DNA from: Candidatus Thorarchaeota archaeon
Lineage (GTDB): Archaea > Asgardarchaeota > Thorarchaeia > Thorarchaeales > Thorarchaeaceae
Assembly (NCBI GenBank): GCA_029858305.1
Contig: JAOUFI010000009.1
Coordinates: 1-55,208 of the forward strand
Length of the DNA: 55,208 bases
Direction: 5' to 3'
Shown here in pieces: positions 1 through 10,915 of this stretch. Below the pieces are notes generated by a model. The model had not been told where the DNA came from and made no database searches. It worked only from the letters and a program-made list of their open reading frames with translations. How positions within the stretch are numbered: position 1 is the stretch's first letter; every line of letters begins with the position of its first letter. The position numbers and the translations under genes were made by a program.

Positions 1-1
1 T

Positions 2-3000
2 TATGACCATTACTCAACAGGCATTTCCACTTCACAAGTCCGAGTGGGTGTGTATGGATCAACTGGTTGGACCGTTGCTGGGAAATACCAAGTAGGCATG
101 CAATTCCCGCTTAATATTCCTCAAGGAGCGACTATATCATCAGCTCGTCTCGAAATAGAAGCATATGGTCGAATCGGGGGAGTGGTTGCTATCCGGATAT
201 ACGTAGCTCAAGAGGATAATGTCGCTCCGTTTACAAGTGGTTTACCACATCTTCAGGACAGATTTGACTGGAGCGGAGAAAGCATTGAATGGACATTGGA
301 TCCATGGAATCAAGATACACGTTATAGATCTCCAGACATTTCATCACTCGTTCAAGAAGTCATCTCGAGACCTGGATGGTCAAGCGGGAATTTCATTTGC
401 CTGATGCTTGACTACATGTATGGAAATGAATACCAAAATTATGTTCAAATAAAGGGTACTGCGAGCTATAATGGCGCAGATCTTGAGAGACTGTTTGTTG
501 ACTTTGGAGTGCCCAAGGTAGAAGATACTATCTCGGTTCTTCAATTCAGCAAGGACTTAGTTATTGACCATACAAAGGTAAATGCAGATCTTCAGGACTT
601 CCCGGTTCTCGTAGACATCTATGATAGGGATCTAAAAACTGATGCCCGATTCGATGGCGCAGACATCAGATTCATGAGCGGTACAGAAACGCTTTATCAT
701 GAAACAGAACTCTTTGAACCCAATTACAATTCGACTCATGCACACCTTAGAGCTTGGGTGAAAGTTCCTTCGTTATCTTCCTCAGTTGACACAGCGATTA
801 CAATGTCTTATGGTGCTCTTGATGCAAACAGTCAAGAAAATGCGGATCAGGTCTGGGATGATTACGAGAGCGTCTGGCATCTCTCAGAAAATACTGGTAG
901 TGGGATGTTCCTAGAAGATTCAAGCCAAAATGATCATGATGGTACTCCTGGTCAAACAACATTCATGTCAAGCGCACAGATAGGAGGCGCTAGGTATTTC
1001 CAAGACTTAGCAGGCAACTATATTCCTTTCATTGATGGCGAGAGTATATTTGATGGATGGACAGATTTTCAGTTCTCATTTTGGATTTATTTTGATTATT
1101 CAAGTGATTCTGAATGGACAGGTGTAGAACCCAGAGTCTTTGGTAAAGGTACAAGTATTGATCTGGTGAGAACATTCAGAGGACCTACAGGCTGGCCAGC
1201 TGGTTATGCTACGTTCCAGCCTGACATCCGTTTTAATACTGCAGGCACCAGTTACACGGGATTATATGTTAAACGGCAAGCTTGGAACTACATTGTGTAC
1301 AAGTATGAGAGCAGCGGAGATGGAGTATTACGCGCTTATAGTTTTGCAGATGGAGTACTAATAGATTCTGGTTCAGATACGGGAACGATAGTGGGTGACA
1401 GACTGCTTTATGACACAAATATGTTCACACTTGGCATTGATGGAGGGGGCCAGGTTCATCGTGGAGGAATAGATGAGTTTCGAACAATTAAAGGCTACAA
1501 GTCAGCCGCCTGGATACAGACCGAATATACAAACCAATACAATCCTTCGAGTTTCTACTCAGTAGGTGGGGAACAAGCAACCGAGTTCTCGAGCAATGCA
1601 GAGCTTCAGTTTTCTTCAACTGCTCAATCTATTGTCGAAATCTTGCCAAGACTAAAATTGAATGCAACATATCAAGGTTTAACACTCGATGAGAACTTTA
1701 AACCAGGAACATCATTCAGCGTGAGTAACGGCACTGACGCTACTTGGATTGCAAACGTATTGGTGAGTCCTCCACTAGGAGTGAGTCAACTCAATCTCAC
1801 ACTAGACAATCCCAGCACATGGACATTGACAAATGTCACAGATCCACTTGGTCGGAACCGACTCCTAGAAGTAACCACAACAGGCACGCAGACGATGGTA
1901 TCATCGTCAGTGCTAGATGTCTTGGGCATCTGGACATTCATATTCTCATCCACAAATGAAGCATTAGGGCTTGAGTGTGGTGCAAATGCTGAAGCATATG
2001 GCATTACGACATCACTTCAGACAGGAGACCTTGCGAAGTTCAGAGGCACAGCTTCAATAATTCCCGGTTCAGCAATGAGGCTCCATTTGATAGACCCAAG
2101 CGGGCAGCTCTACAATAGTTATGATGATATAACACAGGATGGAAGTGGGCAGTTCGAGTGGACTGGAATCAGTGTAACTTCCGCTTGGCCAAGTGGTCTC
2201 TGGCAGGCTCATGTTGACTTCAATGAGACAGCAGACTCGGCTCCAATCCGCGTTGGTAGGTACAGTAGATACTTCACAGTACAGCATGCCTCATCACTTC
2301 AGTTAGTATCCCCATCTGATGCGGTGGGAGATGGCGTGGCTGTCAGAACAGCAGGCGACCTTCTCACTGTGGAGGTACAGCTGACAGACACAGTCACAAC
2401 AGAGAACATTGTAGGTTCTACTGTCACAATGAATTGGACCGTTTTAGGCATAGAAACGATACTCCAACTAGAAGACTATGGAACAGGGATATATGGTAAG
2501 ACTGTGAATACGTCAGATCTAGGTCAGCCCGGAAACTGGAGAATTAATATCCAATCAAGCCACCCCAATCTAACTGATAGCATGACATATTTTGACTTGC
2601 AGCTATCACATCTGACAGTACTTACCTATTCAACTCCACCTTCGACACCATATGGTGACGATTTTTCAGTTCTTGTGACTCTCAAGGATGATATCACAGG
2701 TGCCAGATATTCTGGAGCTAGTTTCAATTCCAATGGGAGTATTGTTGGCGTTTCAGACTACAATAATGGAACATATCTCATTGAAATCGATTCTACTGGT
2801 CTGAGTATCGGTGTTTACGCTTTCCAAATTCAAGCAACTCCATCTCAGAACTTCGTCCTCGGCAGCTCGGTGCAAGTTGTCTTCAACTATAGGGAGATTG
2901 CTACAGATCTTGCTCAGATTGGCGTAAGTCCAGTTGGTGTTCCATGGGGACAGAATGCTAGCATATCGCTTGAGTGGCAGGACATTGATCATGGTGGTTC

Positions 3001-6000
3001 TGGTATTTCAGGAGGATTGCTCAGCGGTGATGGCACATTTGTGTACATTGACAACCTTGATGGTACATATGCTGTTGAGATTGATGTCGATTCATTTGAG
3101 ATTGGTGTGCACCTCTTTAATTTCACAATTACAGGTATTAATCACCAAACTGGACATATCACAATCACGGTAAGTGTGATACCACACAGAACATTGGTAG
3201 TAGCCTCATGTCCAAGCATAGTAGCCTTGGGTGCAAATGCATCCGTAACGCTCACATTAATGGATTTAGAACTTGGAAATACAATCATCAGTGGCAACCT
3301 CTCAAGTGTATTGGTGGAATGGAGCGGAGGGTCTTCGATTTATGGATCACTCCTATTCACGATTCATACACAGAATTGGACCATAGGTACCTATACGATA
3401 CACATTACAGTCCGCACAACAGGTTTTCCACGATATTACCACGATGCAGAAACAATCATAGTTTTGGACATTCGAAAATTGAGTGCTTCTCTCACATGGG
3501 ATAACTTAGATGTAATCCCAATTGGTGATGATTTTGAAGTAACTACTCATGTTACAGTGAACGATTCTACTTCAATATATCATGAAGCACCAGTGAACAA
3601 CCTTCTCCAGAGTCAATTCACAATTCGTGCTCAGAATGGGACAATCTACAGCATCAATTCATTCAGTTTTTCAGGTTCAGGAACATATGTCCTGACACTT
3701 AGCTATTCTCTCTTTACCAATGGCACATATGGAATAAGGATCTATTTGACATTTGGCTTGGCTGAAAACTACTCTGGCACTCAGACTCCACTCATCATCT
3801 TTGAATATGCTGCTGCCCGTAGTGACCTGAGCTCACCAGACTATCCTCTCATGACAATATCCTTCAGTACAAATGCCATAGTCACTATCGAGTTCATTGA
3901 TATCGACAGAGGAATTGGTATCGATACAGCAATCATCTACGTAATCGGTGCTGAAAAGCTGAGTCAACAGTTGATAAGCAGTGGAAGATATAGAGTGACT
4001 CTGAATACATCAACATGGACTATTGACTCTTATCTTGTGAACTTTACAGCATCTGCACTGAATTATGAAAACCAGACCATATCAATTAGCATCGAGATTA
4101 GACAGATACGAACATTCGCGACAGCAACTGTTAGTCTTCTCGACATTCCTGTTGGAGATAGTAAGTCGTTCTATGTTGATTATAGGGATATGGACCATGA
4201 TGTTCCTATAGTCACTCTAAATCATATCTGCAATTGGACACTGATTCACTACGATATTATCTGGACTGGTACACGTTATCAGGTCACGATTCGCACATTT
4301 GACTCAGACGCTCTAGGAACATATGTTTTGAGATTCAACTTCTCTGTAGGCGTGGAATATGAAAATGCGTCGTTTACAGTATCAGTCGTGATTCGAACAA
4401 TATCGACAGAACTGAGGTTTCTAGCTCCTGTTGAGGAAACTACATCCTCAAGCAATATTAGCATTTCAGTATATTATGGAGATCGAGATCATTCAACTGG
4501 AATAGTTTCGTCATTTGTGAGCTGCTCAATCTGGAATTCTACAGATCCATTACTATTCTTCTGGTTCAATGGTTCTGCCCCTGGTAACTATGAGATTAGG
4601 ATTGATGCTTCACAGTTCAATAGTCTAGGGGTTCAGCATCTTACAATCTATTTCATTTGGACTGGAAGTATCCAGAAATATCAAGATAAAGTTCTATCTG
4701 TTGATGTCGAGATAATTGGTGAAGACACTGAACTAACCCTTATCCAATCTGCTCAACCCTCCCCCTGTCTTGAATATATGGTCTATACGTTCCTCTACTC
4801 TCAGGCATCTACAGGCATGGGAATTATGAATGATACTGGAAATGTTCTCATTAGTGTCGATTTCACTGGATTGGCTATTGACCTCTCACAAGTTGATATT
4901 TGGGAAGTAAACAGAACTGGAAGTCCCGGACAATATTCTGTGGGATTCAACAACTCAATACTTGGACGCACAGGTCTTTTTGTCATGAATATATACATCA
5001 ACTGGTCTGAGGCTGTATTCCCATACTATACAGATAGAGTGGACTTGATTTCAGTCAGAGTTCTCCCAAGAAGTGCCCTCCTTACAATCATCCCTCCAAC
5101 TGGCGTTTCATATGGGGAGAATGTCACATTTTCATTCACATATGACGATACAACTGGAGGTTCATCGAATCCTGTTGTCTATAATCCCATTTCAATGATA
5201 ATCACATTGAACGTTCCTGACTTTTCATTTTACTACAATGCGATTGATAGGCTATACACTCTCTCATTCAACACGAGCCAACTTGGTGAACCTTTGGGAC
5301 TGAGAACAGTGATTCTTGATGTCACCTGGGCAGGTCTTCCGTTCTACACAAATGTGACAGGAAAAGTCATATCATTGACTCTAGCCGCCAGGCAGACATC
5401 ATTAACATATCCGACACCATCTAATACTCCATATGGAGACCTGGCTACCTTTACGATTGTCTTTCTTGATGTTGCTGGAGCTACACCTCAAGATGTGCAA
5501 GGAACGATAATAACAATCTACAATGGCGCGATTCAGATACCTGTCAGCTATCTCAATATTGTAGTGCAAGGATCGGGTCGTTATCGAATTGAGGTCAACA
5601 CATCATACTTCAACCAACCAGGCCAGTATGACCTCATGGTCAATGCTTCGTCTAATCAATTTTATTATCAATATAGGCAGTTAACAAGGATTCTAACAAT
5701 AAATCTTAGAGAAACTCTACTGACCGTCGAGCCCCCAAGAGAAACTCCCTATGGCACTCCACTCATTTTTGTTTTGCATTATCAGGATCTCAATACTCTC
5801 GATCCTATCGGAAACAGCACACAACTCATGACGATGGTGGAGATTCTTAATGGTAGCAGCTGGATATTCACATGCGTATGGCGACCTTCACTAGAGAACT
5901 ATCTTATTACGATCGAAACAAGCAATCAGATACTAGCAATAGGAAACTCCTATTTTCTATGGCTCAATTTCAGTACTGAGAGCAAGGCCCCATTCTATGA

Positions 6001-9000
6001 TTGGCAAGACATACTTGTATCATTCCAACTAAGTGAGAGAGATACGAGTATAGACCTAATTTCTGCGCCACTTCAGACTCGTTATCAAGACTACGCAAAC
6101 TTCACAATCCTCTACAAGGATATACTATCATCGTCTGGTATTTCTGGAGGCACAATCAACATTTTCTTTGGAGTAACTCTTCTACAACCATCAACAGACT
6201 ATTTGATCACATTGATTGGCTCAGGAACATACAGAATTAGTGTTGATACATCCTCGTTGGGTTCACCTGGAACAAAATCACTCACAATCACTGCGAACTG
6301 GACAGGAGGTGTTCCCTACTATGGTAATTGCCAGCGTACAGTCAATATTCAGGTCATCTGGCGTCCATCAAGTGTCGAAATCTTGGTTCCACCACAAGAC
6401 ACTTGGTTCCTCGAGAATGTAACCTTCGACTTTGTGTTTACGGACTTGGCAACCGGCGAGGGAGTGATGGTTACTATGGGCGCTGTGAGCATTTTTAATA
6501 ACGGAGTATTACTCACAACTGCCCAATATACGATTACCCCTATAGGACTTCTATTTAGAGTCAGTATGAACTCTACAATAATCAACGCGAATCTGGTCAA
6601 TAAATGGAACGTATCAGTTCTTGTCACATGGCCAGGAGGAGCACCCTATTACAAGGATGATTCCACTACAGTATATGTCACTACTATTGGTAGAGTTGGG
6701 AATGTCGATCTACAGCAAATTAATGATACAGCCTTTGGAGACATCATGAATCTTACTCTAATCTACACAGATCAGAAATCCGGAGTTCCAATTGAAGGAG
6801 CCTCGATCCTTCTTGACTGTATTGAATCACCAGGTCTGGTAGAAGGAAATGATTACTGGATACAAGTTGGTTCAGGATTTGAATCAGGTACATACAGAAT
6901 CTTGGTTAATACATCATCATTAGGGAGTCTTGAATTATTCACATTTGAGATTGATATCATATGGAACTCATCACAGGCACCATACTACAGGAGTATCACA
7001 GGCCTACTGGCCAAAGGAGTTGTAAGAGAAATTCAGACCTCACTATCCAGTGATATTCCAACGCCTTCGGTGGTTGCATTCTATGAGTTAATCTCGTTCA
7101 TCATCGAGTTCACTGACATTGATCATGGATTGGCCATTAATGGAGCGGAAGGATTCATCACAGTAAAGTACTCTACAGGTCTAGAACCATCCTATTGGTC
7201 AGTATATGCAATCGGTGCAGGACAATATAACATCACTTTGAACATGACTGATTCACTGACAACTGGTCTCCAGACGCTTATCATATCAATTAACATGTCT
7301 CCCTATCAGGAAGCTGAAACACAAGCAGTGTTTGGATTGAGTACTAGAATAGCGGGCTTATCTGCCAATCTGGCGCCTACTAACTATGCGGGATATTTGG
7401 TATATGTCACAATTTTTCTATCAGACTCTGACGCAGATGATGCACCTCTAACTGGTGCATCTCTGAGTTTGACTTGGGCAGATTTGCACACTTATGTTGA
7501 CCTTGGTGATGGACGTTATAACATCACACTCTACACATCCAATCTCAACTTCGGGTCTCATCTACTGACTGTACAAGGCAATTTGACTCATTACACTATT
7601 AATCCCCTTAATGTTAAAATCAATCTCCTTGCTGTTCCATCAGAGCTTATTGTGTCATGGATGGGACCAAGGGGCGACAGAGAGATATTCTGGGGTGAAA
7701 CCCTAACCATCTATGCATCAATCAATGATACTCTTAGAAATCAAACAGTTTCCACAGCCTTCATAATTTTTGATTGGGATGGTGGTACTGGATCATTCTC
7801 ACCAACTGCGATGATAGGCAACTACTCTGCTTTTCTGGATACTAGTCTAGTAAGTGTGGCTGATACAATAGTAATCAGAATCGAAGGATCATCGCCTAAT
7901 TACATCAATGCATCATATTTACTGATCTTCAGACTATTGCCCCGGCTCATGGAAGTCATACCTGAAAATAATCAATATGTCTACTCAGTAGCTTGGGGAG
8001 GCATAATAGACATCATTGTATATTTAGAAGATCCACTTGATGGAAGTAAAATCACTGATGCAACTCTCATAGCAGGCTGGGATTATGCTAGTGGGCTCAG
8101 TCTTGTTGAGGTACCTGGGAGACCTGGATTTTATCAGGTGACTCTATCAGCTGGATCGGCAGGCTTTGGCAGCTATGAAATCCAAATAGACGCTAGCAAA
8201 GAAAACTATGGAAGTTCTTCAGCGATTCTAATCCTTTCAATAGCTGAGATTCGAATGGTCATGTGGCTTGACAATAATACCGTCACCTATGAGTACACAC
8301 CAGTCTACTGGTCACAGATTGTAAGGATTGGTGTCTATGTTGTTGCTCCCGCTCTGAACCCATCAGATCCACTGTCAACTGGACTCACAAATCTATTAGT
8401 GACTTGGTACTCTCCGGAACTAGGTCGGAATGGTACACTTGCTAATGGGACACTAATAGGAGGCCCAGGATACTATTATTACGACTTCAATACTAGTGAA
8501 GGCATTGCGTCGGTGCACACGTTCAAGATTAGGGCATTACCTCCGACTACGGATTATACAGATGCTGAGAATTCCACATCTATTTTAGTTAGGAACTTGG
8601 TGGCGACGATTATTTCTCCAGGTTCGCCTGAATTCTCTTGGGGATGGTCAGGTTTCATTAACTTCACCTATTATGATTCATTCCACGATGTGGGGATTCA
8701 AGCTGATGATGCTTCATATTCATGGGCTGGTGGAAATGGAAAAGCTATCTATCTTGGTGTAGGGCAATACGGAATACCAATCGACACCTCTATTTTAAGA
8801 CCTGGTACATACACAATCACCCTAGTCTGTCAAAGGGCAAACTACAATGATGTACGAATCATCTTTAGGATTCATATTGCTCCAGTGCAAACAGAAGTTT
8901 TACTCAATATTTCAGATGTATATCGAATCAGTGGTAGCTCAACAAATCTGAGGGTGCCCTATGGGGACATTTTGAACATCAGTCTAGTATACAACAACGT

Positions 9001-10861
9001 TTTGTTTGCTAGTGGAATTCCATACGCCAACTTCAACAACAGCTACTTCTCGGGTCCAGGTTTCTTTGAGCAACCTCTCATACTAATAGACTTGGGAAAT
9101 GGAAGTTACTCGTTCTTCTTTACCACAATTCCATGGGATCTTGAGAACATATTCTCATTCCACATTCAATTCATGCGTGAGAACCATACTACTGGTACAC
9201 TCAACTTTGAGATTACAATTATTGAGATACCAACTATAGTCAATTTGGATGGACCTTCAATAATCTCATTGAACTGGGGAATGAACACAACATTTTGGAT
9301 ATCATATTTGGATGCTTGGCCAGGTCACTTTGGTGAAGGAGTCGAGGATGCATTAGTACTTGTAAACAACGATTCACCACTATTCGCTTTGATTGAGTAT
9401 CTCGGACCAGACTCTGAAAGACCCGGATGGTACCAATTCAGAATCATTGCATCACGGGCATCTGGAGTAGCAGGAGTGAATATAACGTTCTACAAGACCT
9501 ACTACGTTACTCAATCAGTGATGCTATCAGTTTCTGTAAGTCCATCTGCAGAGGATATTGCCCTTCAAAATGCAATGACCTATGGAGGAGCATTCATCAT
9601 TGTCATGATTATTGGTGCAGTCGTATGGATTCGAATCCTCAGAGTTCCAAAGATAATTCGACGTATCAGCAGTCAAATCAGAGTGATACGCAGGGGCAAA
9701 ATACCTAAACCTGCAAAAGGTGTCCAGAGCCGTAGAGCATTGGTCACATCTATCTTCAACGACATCTATGCAACAACTGGAATTAAGAGAAAAGTTGCTG
9801 ACATTCCATCAGAGCCTATCATTGTTGAGGTTCCTGAGGTAGAAGAACTAGTAATTGATCTTTCAATTCTTACAGGAATGACCCAAGAAGAACTCAATGA
9901 TTTCAAGTTCGAGATATCCAAGATGAAAATGAGCCAGCAAACCAGCTTTGTAAGAGAAGTAATTGCGCAAGAACTGACAAGAGTTGCTACACTTCAAGGC
10001 AAATCTATTGAACAGGTGCTTCAAGAAGTCGTGGCAGAAAGAAAGAAGCGAATTGGTGGCGAGGGAACACCCACGAAGATAGAAGACTATATCCCCACTG
10101 AAGAAGCACCAGCCGTGGTGGAGCCGCCAACTGAGGGAATTGAATTTGAAGACCGTCTGCGAGAATTTGAACTCGAAGAGATGACAATTGAACTGGAAAA
10201 ACGTGGTATTCCTAAGCATGAAATTGAGTCATTCATCGCTCAATCAAGAGAGCTTCCCAAGGATGTGGTCCAAATGCTCCTTCAAAGCTTCCAGCCTCGA
10301 ATGAAAGCTGTGCCGACTGAGGACAAAATCGAACATATGACAGAGGCTGAGATTGAAGATTTGAGGACCGAGCTAGCTAGGAGAAAGGTCAGTGAGCGTG
10401 AGATTGATTCAATTATAGACCAGGCACGAAAACTTCCAAAGGAACTTGCACTTGAGCTCTATAAGGAAGAGGATGAATCGGGCAAGAAGAAACGGAAACA
10501 GAAAGTCGAGACACTTTCCGGAGCAGAATTCTATGCCTTGCGAGATGAATTGATGAACAAAGGAGTCCCTGAACAAGAGATTGAAGCAATTATGGAAACT
10601 GCAAAGACGGCTCCAAAGAAGGTGGTCATGGAATATCTCAAGTCGATTGACAAGATGCCGCAACCCGAAACCGAAGAGGTTGAATTCGAGGATACGCTTG
10701 GAGAGCTAGAGATTGAAGAACTACGCGAACAGCTTGAAAAGAGAAATCTTCCACCCGACGAGATTAAGGCAATCCTAAAGCAGGCGAAGGGTCTGCCCAG
10801 TGCCTTAGTCGAAGACCTGCTTAGAAGCATAGATGCAGACAGGGAGGAAAGGAAGGAGTAG
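2..10861 (+). CDS. Giant Ig-repeat cell-surface protein with TM anchor and helical-repeat cytoplasmic tail (5' partial)
   Basis: The frame is open to the left edge of the window, so the GTG at 44 is probably internal and the true start and any signal peptide lie upstream; 3,619 residues are visible. Residues below are counted from the GTG at 44. Residues 1-155 form a beta-rich DNRLRE/carbohydrate-binding-like module. Residues about 165-275 match DUF2341, and about 280-515 a LamG/concanavalin-like sandwich. From about 745 to 3165 I count 23 Ig-like units of about 105 residues. They are marked by a recurring segment like TPYGD, then alternating hydrophobics and D-G, and are rich in N-X-S/T sequons. 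A single hydrophobic helix (about 3180-3200) is followed by basic residues. The tail then carries four helical repeats near 3372, 3432, 3491 and 3553. I infer a glycosylated adhesin or S-layer-associated protein with its C-terminus in the cytoplasm. The partner of the tail is unknown. Confidence 0.85.
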   Translation, partial: YDHYSTGISTSQVRVGVYGSTGWTVAGKYQVGMQFPLNIPQGATISSARLEIEAYGRIGGVVAIRIYVAQEDNVAPFTSGLPHLQDRFDWSGESIEWTLDPWNQDTRYRSPDISSLVQEVISRPGWSSGNFICLMLDYMYGNEYQNYVQIKGTASYNGADLERLFVDFGVPKVEDTISVLQFSKDLVIDHTKVNADLQDFPVLVDIYDRDLKTDARFDGADIRFMSGTETLYHETELFEPNYNSTHAHLRAWVKVPSLSSSVDTAITMSYGALDANSQENADQVWDDYESVWHLSENTGSGMFLEDSSQNDHDGTPGQTTFMSSAQIGGARYFQDLAGNYIPFIDGESIFDGWTDFQFSFWIYFDYSSDSEWTGVEPRVFGKGTSIDLVRTFRGPTGWPAGYATFQPDIRFNTAGTSYTGLYVKRQAWNYIVYKYESSGDGVLRAYSFADGVLIDSGSDTGTIVGDRLLYDTNMFTLGIDGGGQVHRGGIDEFRTIKGYKSAAWIQTEYTNQYNPSSFYSVGGEQATEFSSNAELQFSSTAQSIVEILPRLKLNATYQGLTLDENFKPGTSFSVSNGTDATWIANVLVSPPLGVSQLNLTLDNPSTWTLTNVTDPLGRNRLLEVTTTGTQTMVSSSVLDVLGIWTFIFSSTNEALGLECGANAEAYGITTSLQTGDLAKFRGTASIIPGSAMRLHLIDPSGQLYNSYDDITQDGSGQFEWTGISVTSAWPSGLWQAHVDFNETADSAPIRVGRYSRYFTVQHASSLQLVSPSDAVGDGVAVRTAGDLLTVEVQLTDTVTTENIVGSTVTMNWTVLGIETILQLEDYGTGIYGKTVNTSDLGQPGNWRINIQSSHPNLTDSMTYFDLQLSHLTVLTYSTPPSTPYGDDFSVLVTLKDDITGARYSGASFNSNGSIVGVSDYNNGTYLIEIDSTGLSIGVYAFQIQATPSQNFVLGSSVQVVFNYREIATDLAQIGVSPVGVPWGQNASISLEWQDIDHGGSGISGGLLSGDGTFVYIDNLDGTYAVEIDVDSFEIGVHLFNFTITGINHQTGHITITVSVIPHRTLVVASCPSIVALGANASVTLTLMDLELGNTIISGNLSSVLVEWSGGSSIYGSLLFTIHTQNWTIGTYTIHITVRTTGFPRYYHDAETIIVLDIRKLSASLTWDNLDVIPIGDDFEVTTHVTVNDSTSIYHEAPVNNLLQSQFTIRAQNGTIYSINSFSFSGSGTYVLTLSYSLFTNGTYGIRIYLTFGLAENYSGTQTPLIIFEYAAARSDLSSPDYPLMTISFSTNAIVTIEFIDIDRGIGIDTAIIYVIGAEKLSQQLISSGRYRVTLNTSTWTIDSYLVNFTASALNYENQTISISIEIRQIRTFATATVSLLDIPVGDSKSFYVDYRDMDHDVPIVTLNHICNWTLIHYDIIWTGTRYQVTIRTFDSDALGTYVLRFNFSVGVEYENASFTVSVVIRTISTELRFLAPVEETTSSSNISISVYYGDRDHSTGIVSSFVSCSIWNSTDPLLFFWFNGSAPGNYEIRIDASQFNSLGVQHLTIYFIWTGSIQKYQDKVLSVDVEIIGEDTELTLIQSAQPSPCLEYMVYTFLYSQASTGMGIMNDTGNVLISVDFTGLAIDLSQVDIWEVNRTGSPGQYSVGFNNSILGRTGLFVMNIYINWSEAVFPYYTDRVDLISVRVLPRSALLTIIPPTGVSYGENVTFSFTYDDTTGGSSNPVVYNPISMIITLNVPDFSFYYNAIDRLYTLSFNTSQLGEPLGLRTVILDVTWAGLPFYTNVTGKVISLTLAARQTSLTYPTPSNTPYGDLATFTIVFLDVAGATPQDVQGTIITIYNGAIQIPVSYLNIVVQGSGRYRIEVNTSYFNQPGQYDLMVNASSNQFYYQYRQLTRILTINLRETLLTVEPPRETPYGTPLIFVLHYQDLNTLDPIGNSTQLMTMVEILNGSSWIFTCVWRPSLENYLITIETSNQILAIGNSYFLWLNFSTESKAPFYDWQDILVSFQLSERDTSIDLISAPLQTRYQDYANFTILYKDILSSSGISGGTINIFFGVTLLQPSTDYLITLIGSGTYRISVDTSSLGSPGTKSLTITANWTGGVPYYGNCQRTVNIQVIWRPSSVEILVPPQDTWFLENVTFDFVFTDLATGEGVMVTMGAVSIFNNGVLLTTAQYTITPIGLLFRVSMNSTIINANLVNKWNVSVLVTWPGGAPYYKDDSTTVYVTTIGRVGNVDLQQINDTAFGDIMNLTLIYTDQKSGVPIEGASILLDCIESPGLVEGNDYWIQVGSGFESGTYRILVNTSSLGSLELFTFEIDIIWNSSQAPYYRSITGLLAKGVVREIQTSLSSDIPTPSVVAFYELISFIIEFTDIDHGLAINGAEGFITVKYSTGLEPSYWSVYAIGAGQYNITLNMTDSLTTGLQTLIISINMSPYQEAETQAVFGLSTRIAGLSANLAPTNYAGYLVYVTIFLSDSDADDAPLTGASLSLTWADLHTYVDLGDGRYNITLYTSNLNFGSHLLTVQGNLTHYTINPLNVKINLLAVPSELIVSWMGPRGDREIFWGETLTIYASINDTLRNQTVSTAFIIFDWDGGTGSFSPTAMIGNYSAFLDTSLVSVADTIVIRIEGSSPNYINASYLLIFRLLPRLMEVIPENNQYVYSVAWGGIIDIIVYLEDPLDGSKITDATLIAGWDYASGLSLVEVPGRPGFYQVTLSAGSAGFGSYEIQIDASKENYGSSSAILILSIAEIRMVMWLDNNTVTYEYTPVYWSQIVRIGVYVVAPALNPSDPLSTGLTNLLVTWYSPELGRNGTLANGTLIGGPGYYYYDFNTSEGIASVHTFKIRALPPTTDYTDAENSTSILVRNLVATIISPGSPEFSWGWSGFINFTYYDSFHDVGIQADDASYSWAGGNGKAIYLGVGQYGIPIDTSILRPGTYTITLVCQRANYNDVRIIFRIHIAPVQTEVLLNISDVYRISGSSTNLRVPYGDILNISLVYNNVLFASGIPYANFNNSYFSGPGFFEQPLILIDLGNGSYSFFFTTIPWDLENIFSFHIQFMRENHTTGTLNFEITIIEIPTIVNLDGPSIISLNWGMNTTFWISYLDAWPGHFGEGVEDALVLVNNDSPLFALIEYLGPDSERPGWYQFRIIASRASGVAGVNITFYKTYYVTQSVMLSVSVSPSAEDIALQNAMTYGGAFIIVMIIGAVVWIRILRVPKIIRRISSQIRVIRRGKIPKPAKGVQSRRALVTSIFNDIYATTGIKRKVADIPSEPIIVEVPEVEELVIDLSILTGMTQEELNDFKFEISKMKMSQQTSFVREVIAQELTRVATLQGKSIEQVLQEVVAERKKRIGGEGTPTKIEDYIPTEEAPAVVEPPTEGIEFEDRLREFELEEMTIELEKRGIPKHEIESFIAQSRELPKDVVQMLLQSFQPRMKAVPTEDKIEHMTEAEIEDLRTELARRKVSEREIDSIIDQARKLPKELALELYKEEDESGKKKRKQKVETLSGAEFYALRDELMNKGVPEQEIEAIMETAKTAPKKVVMEYLKSIDKMPQPETEEVEFEDTLGELEIEELREQLEKRNLPPDEIKAILKQAKGLPSALVEDLLRSIDADREERKE

Positions 10862-10866
10862 TCAGT

Positions 10867-10884
10867 CTCTTATTCGAATAGGAG
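10867..10884 (+). terminator. Possible hairpin terminator after the giant gene
   Basis: Six bases after the giant gene's TAG, CTCTTA and TAGGAG can pair around a TTCGAA loop with one G-T wobble. The gap to the convergent methyltransferase gene is only 54 bp, so this is the natural place for termination. No strong T-run follows, so the call is weak. Confidence 0.3.
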
Positions 10885-10915
10885 TGAAATCAACAAAGAC
10901 ATGAATTTCAAAGAT

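Noticed and set aside
9863..10830. Four long antisense frames within the 3' part of the giant gene
   Set aside because: They mirror the repetitive, Glu-rich tail on the other strand and contain no recognisable domain.
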